A stretch of DNA of 22,920 bases, from positions 1 to 22,920 of the IMG/VR virus record IMGVR_UViG_3300047510_002363; one strand, 5' to 3'. Under the pieces are notes generated by a model. It was not told where the DNA came from and made no database searches. It saw only the letters and a program-made list of their open reading frames with translations. The translations under genes and the position numbers were made by a program. Every line of letters begins with the position of its first letter. Within the stretch, counting starts at the first letter, position 1. This document shows positions 14,133 through 21,581 of this stretch, piece after piece. This DNA comes from a virus.

Positions 14133-17100
14133 TTATACTGTATTAAATCCTAATTCAACTTGGTAATATGAATTTACGTGATATAATGCATCATTAGTTG
14201 TAAACTCAATTCTAAGTGTGTGTGTTGTTCCAGCCAATAGTAGATATGGTGATGGAACAGTAAATGTTTTTATCACGGGACCCATTGCACATCCTTGATT
14301 TAAGTCTTGTGATGTTGCCTTAGCAACTTGGGTACCATCTAATTTAAATAGAATGTTTTCAAAATTACTATCTTGTAATTCCGCAATACCACTAAAGTCT
14401 AATGACATATTAGTATTTTGTGGTCCAACCGTAATTGTTGCTTCCGCCCATCCTATCTGAACTTGATTACACGTACCTCCACAGTTAAGCGAGTCAGATA
14501 TATCATATCTAATTGTTTGATTCAAATTAGATATAGTCCACCCAGCATCAGAGCACTGAGTAAATCCTGTTGTATTTGTAAATGTTGTCCAAGTTAATCC
14601 CGATATCGGTAATGGTGTTGGGGTAATCGTCATTGTAGGAGTAATAGTTGGTGTTTGTGTTACCGAGGGTAAATATTCAGTAAATGATGCTTCAAATGAA
14701 CAATCAATTGTTGGTGTAATTGTAAACGTTGGAGTTATCGTCGGGGTAATTGTTTGTGTTGGTGTTAAAGTTAAAGTTGGTGTTAATGTAAATGTTGGTG
14801 TTATAGTAGGAGTTGGAGTTGGTGCAATATAATTTACCTGAACTGTGAAATCACATGCTGGTGTTAAAGTTGGAGTTATGGTTGGTGTAATAGTTTGAGT
14901 AGGTGTAATCGTTTGTGTTGGTGTTATAGTTTGGGTAGGTGTTAATGTCGGTGTTAATGTAAAGGTTGGCGTTACAGTTTGAGTAGGTGTTATTGTATTA
15001 GTTGGTGTAATTGTTTGTGTTGGTGTAATTGTTGGAGTTACAGTTCTGGTAGGTGTAATAGTATTAGTTGGTGTTATAGTTTGGGTAGGTGTTAATGTTG
15101 GGGTTAATGTAAATGTAGGAGTAATGGTTGGTGTTGGAGTCGGTGCAATATAAGTTACATCAACAGTGAAGTCACATGCTGGTGTCAATGTTGGTGTTAT
15201 GGTTGGTGTTAATGTAAATGTTGGTGTTATAGTTTGTGTAGGAGTAATTGTTTGAGTTGGTGTTAATGTCGGTGTTAATGTAAACGTTGGTGTTACAGTT
15301 TGGGTAGGTGTAATAGTATTAGTTGGTGTAATAGTTTGGGTAGGCGTTATAGTTGGTGTTATAGTTTGAGTAGGTGTAATAGTATTAGTTGGCGTAATAC
15401 TTTGGGTAGGGGTTAATGTCGGTGTTAATGTAAATGTTGGGGTTACGGTTGGGGTTGGTGTAGGTGCGATGTATGTAACCTCAACAGTGAAATCACAAGC
15501 TGGTGTTAGTGTTGGTGTTATGGTTGGCGTTAATGTAAATGTAGGTGTAATGGTACTAGTTGGTGTTATAGTTTGTGTAGGTGTAATAGTATTAGTTGGT
15601 GTTATAGTTTGTGTCGGCGTTATGGTGAACGTCGGAGTTACAGTTTGGGTAGGTGTTAATGTTGGAGTTAATGTAAATGTAGGGGTGATTGTATTAGTTG
15701 TAGTAATAGTGTTAGTTGGGGTAATGGTTGGTGTAATGGTTGGTGTTGGGGTCGGTGCAATATAAGTTACATCAACAGTGAAGTCACATGCTGGTGTTAA
15801 TGTTGGGGTTATAGTAAATGTTGGTGTTAAAGTCTGTGTAAAAGTTGGTGTAATAGTATTAGTTGGTGTAATAGTAAATGTTGGTGTAATGGTCAACGTT
15901 GGTGTTGGTGTTGGAGTCGGTGTTGGTGCAACATAATCAGTACTAACTGTAAAATCACAGTCAGGTGTTAAAGTTGGGGTTATAGTAAATGTTGGTGTTA
16001 TTGTAGGAGTAATAGTAAATGTTGGTGTAATAGTTTGAGTTGGAGTTGATGTCGGTGTTGGAGTTGGTGCAATATAATTTACCTGAACTGTGAAATCACA
16101 GTTAGGTGTTAATGTTGGTGTAATAGTGAATGTTGGTGTTATGGTTGGTGTAATGGTGAACGTAGGGGTAATAGTATTAGTTGGAGTTGGGGTTGGAGTT
16201 GGGGTTGGAGCAACATAGGTTACATCAACAGTGAAGTCACAATCTACAGTAGGTGTAATAGTAAATGTTGGTGTTATAGTAAATGTTGGTGTAATAGTTT
16301 GAGTTGGGGTTGGGGTTGGGGTAGGTGTTACACTTTGAGTAACAGTGATAGTTGGTGTTAACGTAAACGTTGGTGTAATTGTCGATGTTGGGGTTGGAGT
16401 TAACGTTGGTGTAATTGTTGATGTTGGGGTTGGGGTTAACGTTGGTGTGATGGTTTGAGTTATTGTTGGGGTTGGAGTTGGAGTCCCGCTTACTTCATTT
16501 GCGGTTCCACCACTAAAATTACAATTGTACTCAACTTCATTTGCCGTTCCACCACTAAAATCACAATAAGCGGGTCCGTTGTACTCTATTGAAATTACTT
16601 TAAAGAGTAAATCACCAATAGTACAATCGTTATAACCATACTTATATGATTTAAATTTTATTTTCTTTACACCAAATTCATCTGTAAAAATTTCATGAGA
16701 AAAAATATCAATTGTAGTATAACCAGTTGTTCCTCCTGTTGAATTGGTTATAGTATTGGGTATTTCAAATGGTGAATTTTCATTTATATAATCAATAACA
16801 TTTTCAGTAGCAGTCAACCACAAAGATTGTAACTCAACTATGTCAGGATTTAAACTGAAATCAGACATATCGGGTAGACATTCATTATATAATTGTGCTG
16901 CGATACCTGAAACAGTTGTACATCCACTTAGTAAAGCGTAGTGATCTGTATTATTCGTTTCACCTGAATATGTTACACCATCAATTTCAAACGCTGGAAA
17001 AAATCTTATTGATCCGTTTTTATTTGTATCCGTAATACCAATATCACCATATTCCGAATCACTTACATCGGATTCAATTTCATTAATTAATGATTCGAAG

Positions 17101-19442
17101 TCCGGATACAATTCTTCAATTATTTCTACTGGTTGGCATGGTTTGATATATTTGTATTTCGGTCTACCAAAAACATTATTTTCAATTAAATTACCACCTG
17201 TCCACAAAGTTGTAGATGGTATGATTTGATCCAAAACTTGTGTCCAATATGGACCCATTTTAACAATAAACTCATTTACATCTGGAAAATTATATGGTGT
17301 AAATTGAGTAGATGTGACATAGTCTTGGTATATATCTTCAAGTTTTATGTAATTTTTCTTGTATTTTATTAAATGTGAATTAGTAATCTGGTTACTTAAT
17401 GTTTTACTAATAAATTCAATAAAAGTAATTCCTGTCTGTGGTTCTAATGTTGCACTACCAAATGATATTTCTAATTCTCTAGATTTTCTCCAAATATCAT
17501 AGTTAATTGCATTAGCAGATGATAAGTAAACTTCAATATTCTTTCTATTGAATATGAATGGTGAACTATCATCAACAATTTTTCTTTGTTGGTTGTCTTG
17601 TTTACTAACAATATCATAACCAGTATCTAAACCAGGTAAATTTCTATAAACATCAAAATAATCTTCACCATATGTGAATGACTTATTTTTAGTTTTAATT
17701 GTTTTAGTTCTTCCGGTTAATGTAGAATTTTCGTCGTCTATAATATCCACCGATCTGTGGTCTAATGTTATATCATACCAACCAGCACCCTTTTGGAAAA
17801 AAGTATTTGACGCTTCATCATATGCGGTTTTAGGGAGTTTTGTTCCCTCTTCAACAGGATATGATGTAGAAGTAAAAGTTGTTGATCCTGTTGTTGTTGT
17901 TATACTATAGGTAAATTCTGTTTCATTAAATGTTGCTACATTGTATATTCTTGTACCCGAAATAACATCATAAATGTCACCGTCTAAATCAAATGATTTT
18001 GGTAATGATGTAACTTGATATATAAATTCGTTTATCCTGATTAATGGTTCAGGTGCACCTAAAAATTTTAAAAAGAATTCAATTGATTGTCGAGTTCCTT
18101 TTGATTTATAAATGTGTGATAAGTTAACAAGTAATCTTCTATAAAATTCATATTCAGCATCTATAATGTTTTTACCACTTGTTAAACCCGAATATTGTGT
18201 ATCTTGTTTTGTGAATAATAATTCTTCTAATTTTTTTTCGTTGAATAAATTTACAGTAGACAAACCTAACGTATTTGCTAGATTTTTTAATAAAACATCA
18301 GGCAAATTATTTATAGTATCATAACTTACATTTCTCATGTAAGCAATATTTTCAATATATTTTTTTACTTTGTCAAAACTATGACCATACAGTTGAAATA
18401 TTGCTTCTGTTTTTTTGTCTTCGGTATCAAATTCAAATAATTGTGGTGAAGACATAAATCTAACAAATAAGTTAGATTTGTAGTCGTCTACTTCTTCTGA
18501 TAATCCAGAAAGTTGTTGTATATATAAATCATATTCTAATCCAACAATTTTCAAATTCCAACCGTCTTTAGAAATTGGCCATGATACCTCCACATCAGAT
18601 AGTATTGTTTCAGATTGATCTAAACTATCTTTTGGTACACTAAATGTTGCTGTGTATTTTGGATTGGTGTCTCTATCTAATAAACATTGTTCTAAATCAT
18701 CTAATCCACTAAAAAAATCTTCAATTAAACCGTCATTTGGTTTTAATAATATATTTTCATTATAGTTTATTGATGGCCCAAATGGTTTACCAACTACTTT
18801 TAATACAATTCTATTATCAGTATTTGGTTCGGTATAATTTATAATGTCGTAAGTAACACCACTAATTTCTATGACATATTTTGTATATGAAGAATAAAAA
18901 TTTCTTAATGTATTAGTTTGGTTTGGGTCGACTTGACTATTCGGTTTAATAAATAAAACATCAAATGGGTTGTATAATCTACCAAAATCAACCTCAAATT
19001 GTGTATTATTTAAACTAATATCAAATGTAATATTTTCTGCAGTATAATCAGATTGCCTTGTAGTACTATCTTTATCGATTAAAATAGCTGCAGGAAATTT
19101 TTGTATTATGTTTTTAACTGAAACTCCAACTCTATTTTTTAGAGAACCAAATAAAGATTTATTTGCATCATCTTTTGATGTTTTAAATTTTATTTGATTG
19201 TTTTCTTCCTTTTCGGTTTCTAAGGATTTGAATTTTTCGTCTTGTAAATCATCTAATGTTAAAAAATTTGAAAAGTTACCCGTCCTAAATGTTTTAGAGT
19301 CTCTTTCGGGAATTGATCTATCAATAGCAAAGTTCGTATTAGTCAATTGACTAGTACCATCGGTAATTTGTCTACCAACTAAACTATCACTAAACGTTTC
19401 TGCACCAGTTGCCGCCTGACTTGGAACTTTTCTTCTTGCCAT
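14133..19442 (-). CDS. Baseplate-like protein fused to a giant Pro-Thr stalk and a distal domain, 1769 aa
   Basis: Three parts are clear. Residues 1 to about 957 are ordinary phage structural sequence. The segment at 436-475 (RLLVNLSHIYKSKGTRQSIE, then FLKFLG and RINEFIY) resembles the YK-x-KGT...FL-x2-[FL]G region of contractile-tail baseplate/wedge proteins of the tail-protein-I type; this is from memory. Residues 958-983 are a 14-residue unit with C-[DN]-FSGGTANEV, present twice. Residues 984-1610 are a Pro-Thr stalk with seven CDFTV cassettes plus a diverged eighth (CSFEASFTEYLPSV). Residues 1611-1769 are a Cys-containing beta-rich end domain with the look of a carbohydrate-binding or tip domain. 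Its ATG overlaps the upstream stop as TAATG. I infer that the baseplate part anchors a stalk that projects a tip; the tip ligand is unknown. Confidence 0.75.
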   Translation of the reverse strand: MARRKVPSQAATGAETFSDSLVGRQITDGTSQLTNTNFAIDRSIPERDSKTFRTGNFSNFLTLDDLQDEKFKSLETEKEENNQIKFKTSKDDANKSLFGSLKNRVGVSVKNIIQKFPAAILIDKDSTTRQSDYTAENITFDISLNNTQFEVDFGRLYNPFDVLFIKPNSQVDPNQTNTLRNFYSSYTKYVIEISGVTYDIINYTEPNTDNRIVLKVVGKPFGPSINYNENILLKPNDGLIEDFFSGLDDLEQCLLDRDTNPKYTATFSVPKDSLDQSETILSDVEVSWPISKDGWNLKIVGLEYDLYIQQLSGLSEEVDDYKSNLFVRFMSSPQLFEFDTEDKKTEAIFQLYGHSFDKVKKYIENIAYMRNVSYDTINNLPDVLLKNLANTLGLSTVNLFNEKKLEELLFTKQDTQYSGLTSGKNIIDAEYEFYRRLLVNLSHIYKSKGTRQSIEFFLKFLGAPEPLIRINEFIYQVTSLPKSFDLDGDIYDVISGTRIYNVATFNETEFTYSITTTTGSTTFTSTSYPVEEGTKLPKTAYDEASNTFFQKGAGWYDITLDHRSVDIIDDENSTLTGRTKTIKTKNKSFTYGEDYFDVYRNLPGLDTGYDIVSKQDNQQRKIVDDSSPFIFNRKNIEVYLSSANAINYDIWRKSRELEISFGSATLEPQTGITFIEFISKTLSNQITNSHLIKYKKNYIKLEDIYQDYVTSTQFTPYNFPDVNEFIVKMGPYWTQVLDQIIPSTTLWTGGNLIENNVFGRPKYKYIKPCQPVEIIEELYPDFESLINEIESDVSDSEYGDIGITDTNKNGSIRFFPAFEIDGVTYSGETNNTDHYALLSGCTTVSGIAAQLYNECLPDMSDFSLNPDIVELQSLWLTATENVIDYINENSPFEIPNTITNSTGGTTGYTTIDIFSHEIFTDEFGVKKIKFKSYKYGYNDCTIGDLLFKVISIEYNGPAYCDFSGGTANEVEYNCNFSGGTANEVSGTPTPTPTITQTITPTLTPTPTSTITPTLTPTPTSTITPTFTLTPTITVTQSVTPTPTPTPTQTITPTFTITPTFTITPTVDCDFTVDVTYVAPTPTPTPTPTNTITPTFTITPTITPTFTITPTLTPNCDFTVQVNYIAPTPTPTSTPTQTITPTFTITPTITPTFTITPTLTPDCDFTVSTDYVAPTPTPTPTPTLTITPTFTITPTNTITPTFTQTLTPTFTITPTLTPACDFTVDVTYIAPTPTPTITPTITPTNTITTTNTITPTFTLTPTLTPTQTVTPTFTITPTQTITPTNTITPTQTITPTSTITPTFTLTPTITPTLTPACDFTVEVTYIAPTPTPTVTPTFTLTPTLTPTQSITPTNTITPTQTITPTITPTQTITPTNTITPTQTVTPTFTLTPTLTPTQTITPTQTITPTFTLTPTITPTLTPACDFTVDVTYIAPTPTPTITPTFTLTPTLTPTQTITPTNTITPTRTVTPTITPTQTITPTNTITPTQTVTPTFTLTPTLTPTQTITPTQTITPTQTITPTITPTLTPACDFTVQVNYIAPTPTPTITPTFTLTPTLTLTPTQTITPTITPTFTITPTIDCSFEASFTEYLPSVTQTPTITPTMTITPTPLPISGLTWTTFTNTTGFTQCSDAGWTISNLNQTIRYDISDSLNCGGTCNQVQIGWAEATITVGPQNTNMSLDFSGIAELQDSNFENILFKLDGTQVAKATSQDLNQGCAMGPVIKTFTVPSPYLLLAGTTHTLRIEFTTNDALYHVNSYYQVELGFNTV
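14612..16483 (-). repeat. Pro-Thr stalk array with seven CDFTV cassettes, 1769-aa protein
   Basis: About 1.9 kb encoding T-P-T-x-T-[ILVF] units, with x mostly N, Q or S. Cassettes lie near 16201-16245, 16068-16105, 15921-15963, 15751-15800, 15462-15505, 15143-15190 and 14818-14870. Spacing grows along the gene, from about 135-165 bases between the first four to about 290-320 bases between the last four. Confidence 0.93.
16492..16567 (-). repeat. 42-base tandem duplication at the stalk base
   Basis: Two copies of a segment encoding C-[DN]-FSGGTANEV, offset by exactly 42 bases (14 codons). Over the 33-base core (starting at 16492 and 16534) they differ at only two positions. It lies exactly where the baseplate-like part meets the Pro-Thr stalk. 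Confidence 0.9.
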
Positions 19443-20362
19443 TATTGTGTGATATCATCAAAGTTTAATGTCTCATCGATATCAGCTCTTTCTTCTCTAA
19501 CCTCATAAAGTGTTTCGTTAAATTCGTCTTTAACTTCATATAGGTTATACTGCTTGTAGATACTGTTATCGTTATTGTTATCATAAATGGTATATATACC
19601 AGAAGAAACCGCTTTACTTTGATTACCGTAAAGTGCATGTGCTAATGTCGATGCATCATGTTCAACCATTTCAATCTCGATTGTAGTTGGATTGAAGTAT
19701 GTATTTGTTAATATTATATTTTGTCCAGGTTGACCTATAAATGGAACCACATTAGGTCTACTTGACGGTGCGGATGATGGGGTTACGGTTAAGAACAATA
19801 AATTAGAAACACTATTACTATATTGATATCTAATTGCCTTCTGAGTTGAACTTGTTAAGTTAGAAATAACAGGAGTACAATAAAACGACGAGGTTACAAT
19901 TCTATAAAAATTAGTGACTTTAGTTGAGTCGTCATTCAAATATTCAATTCTATATCCAATTAATCCTTGTGGAGTAAATTTTCCTCTATCTTCATCGGAA
20001 ACATTTGATAAATCGATTACTAATCCTCTAACAGAAGGTAAAGACGCCAAAATACCACAGTCGGTGATTGACGTTCTAATTTGTTTTGGTCTAATTTGTA
20101 ATGTATAAATCCCTAAATCAGAAAAAGTATCAGAAGATAATTTTAAGTTATATAATCCACCTAATAATTCTGTATCTTGTGCCGTGGTTTCGGTGGTAGT
20201 TTCACTATTGTGAAAAATTGGCGTTAAAATGTCTTCAGAAGATAATTTTGTTAAAGTTACTTCCGCCGTTGATAATCTATTTGGTACATAATGAAGAAGT
20301 ATTTCCGCATCAGCTGGAGACACATCTGCCGGTCTAATTGTTCCGTAACTACCTACTGCCAT
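19442..20362 (-). CDS. Probable baseplate/tail structural protein, 306 aa
   Basis: I do not recognise a named family. The protein is soluble, without signal peptide or stalk, and mixes beta-type Thr/Ser-rich stretches with short charged segments. It begins AVGSYGTIRPADVSPADAEI and has an internal PKQIRTSITDCGILASLPSV segment. The C-terminus is acidic and helical (YEVREERADIDETLNFDDIT), which could dock on a neighbouring subunit. Its stop overlaps the start of the 1769-aa baseplate-like gene (TAATG), so the two are translationally coupled and probably made in similar amounts. This supports a baseplate or tail-tube-end role by context only. A TATATTTA box lies 13 bases before the ATG. Confidence 0.65.
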   Translation of the reverse strand: MAVGSYGTIRPADVSPADAEILLHYVPNRLSTAEVTLTKLSSEDILTPIFHNSETTTETTAQDTELLGGLYNLKLSSDTFSDLGIYTLQIRPKQIRTSITDCGILASLPSVRGLVIDLSNVSDEDRGKFTPQGLIGYRIEYLNDDSTKVTNFYRIVTSSFYCTPVISNLTSSTQKAIRYQYSNSVSNLLFLTVTPSSAPSSRPNVVPFIGQPGQNIILTNTYFNPTTIEIEMVEHDASTLAHALYGNQSKAVSSGIYTIYDNNNDNSIYKQYNLYEVKDEFNETLYEVREERADIDETLNFDDITQ

Positions 20363-20375
20363 ATCTTTTTATTAA

Positions 20376-20383
20376 TAAATATA
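20376..20383 (-). promoter_or_regulatory. TATATTTA box upstream of the 306-aa gene
   Basis: The octamer ends 13 bases before the ATG at 20362, in the 25-base gap after the 396-aa gene. It is identical to the boxes at 7260, 10095, 11804 and 11825. No -33 TTTG accompanies it. Confidence 0.35.
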
Positions 20384-20387
20384 ATTT

Positions 20388-21578
20388 TTATTGTTTTCGT
20401 ATTTTAAAATAACCATTTCCGTAAACATCTAATTCTCCCATATTATCTATCTCACTGAGTCTAAATGTTTTTTCCATTACACCTTGTTTTCCTCTTTCCA
20501 CAAAAATGTCAGAATAAATGGTGGGATCATCAACAAATCCTAAGAAATGTTCATTTCTAGTTATCATTTGATTTATAATTTCCTCTTTTGTAAATCCCGT
20601 GGTATTACCTGTTATTAGTGTAGTTCCATCATCATAATCTCTATAATTTACAACAGTTGTTCCTGTGGTGTTTCCTGTATATGTAAAACTGTATCCACTA
20701 TAATTTCCTGTCGAATCTGTACCTGTGGTTATTGTACTACCACTATTCGTACCATATTCTATTTTTTCTACAATTCTACTGCCACCAATCCCCAAATAAG
20801 TAAATTCAGTATATCCTGTTGGTGGGTTATATTCTAAGTCATTTAAATAATTTTGTGTTCTACCACTTTCTAAATAATATTCAGAAGGTAAATTAAAATA
20901 TGGTAAACTTGTGCCCGTATATATAAATTCACCAATTAAATCTTGTGTTATATCTTGTGGTATTGTAACCTGTTTACTTAATTTTTGACTTATCCACGGT
21001 GCATCTAAAGTAATTGTTATAGTGTATCCACTATATGTTGAGTATGTGTGTGAAATTGTTGGTAGAATATTACCTATTACACCATCGTTTACAGTTAATC
21101 CCGATGTACTTCCATCCCCCCAATTTATTGTATAGGTTTGTTCAACAATTTTTCTCAATTTATCCGGGTTTACGGTATTATATATTTGTATTGTACTTCC
21201 TGTTTGTGTGTAAGAAAAATTACACAATTGTTCCACTTGTTCAATGTCACCATCAGAACCAACCATAACACCCATTTCATCCACCATACTTTCTAAGAAA
21301 ATTGGTAAATTATAACTTTCAGATAATCCACTCAATGGTGTTGAAACCCAAGTGGTTCCGTTCCATTTGTAATGACCTTCAGTAACGTTACTTGAATATT
21401 TATTATCGACACTACCCGTGAAATTATATATACCGTCTCCGATGTTTGGTCCAATGTAAATACTACCTGACCATGGTATTAAATTACCATTATTATCATA
21501 CCAATTTTGACTTGTTATTGACACTAAAGATCCACTAACAATGTTTTTTCTTAATATTTCGTATCTATTCTTTCTCAT
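20388..21578 (-). CDS. Structural protein with a PKD-like domain, 396 aa
   Basis: The N-terminus (RYEILRKNIVSG) shares the ILRKNI opening with the upstream 439-aa protein, suggesting a common docking segment. A PKD-like beta-sandwich is visible at about 147-195: YTINWGDGSTSG (149-160) followed by ISHTYSTYSGYTITIT (175-190), the WGDG and HTY...GxYxIxI hallmarks of that fold. A C-x-FSYT stretch just before it (119-123) echoes the C-x-F motif that begins the stalk cassettes elsewhere in the cluster. Residues 200-330 are Thr/Gly-rich, and the C-terminus (GELDVYGNGYFKIRK) is beta-type. PKD folds in virion proteins are commonly spacers or surface-interaction modules. The gene starts four bases after the previous stop and is likely co-transcribed. 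Confidence 0.7.
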   Translation of the reverse strand: MRKNRYEILRKNIVSGSLVSITSQNWYDNNGNLIPWSGSIYIGPNIGDGIYNFTGSVDNKYSSNVTEGHYKWNGTTWVSTPLSGLSESYNLPIFLESMVDEMGVMVGSDGDIEQVEQLCNFSYTQTGSTIQIYNTVNPDKLRKIVEQTYTINWGDGSTSGLTVNDGVIGNILPTISHTYSTYSGYTITITLDAPWISQKLSKQVTIPQDITQDLIGEFIYTGTSLPYFNLPSEYYLESGRTQNYLNDLEYNPPTGYTEFTYLGIGGSRIVEKIEYGTNSGSTITTGTDSTGNYSGYSFTYTGNTTGTTVVNYRDYDDGTTLITGNTTGFTKEEIINQMITRNEHFLGFVDDPTIYSDIFVERGKQGVMEKTFRLSEIDNMGELDVYGNGYFKIRKQ

Positions 21579-21581
21579 TTT

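Noticed and set aside
13025-14873. Mobile element or diversity-generating retroelement, suggested by repeated cassettes
   Set aside because: No reverse transcriptase, transposase, terminal inverted repeats or target duplications were seen; in-frame repeats plus recombination explain the pattern.
12735-16483. CRISPR-like array
   Set aside because: Units are in-frame 12/18-base coding repeats with no unique spacers of constant length, and the conserved pieces encode a peptide cassette.
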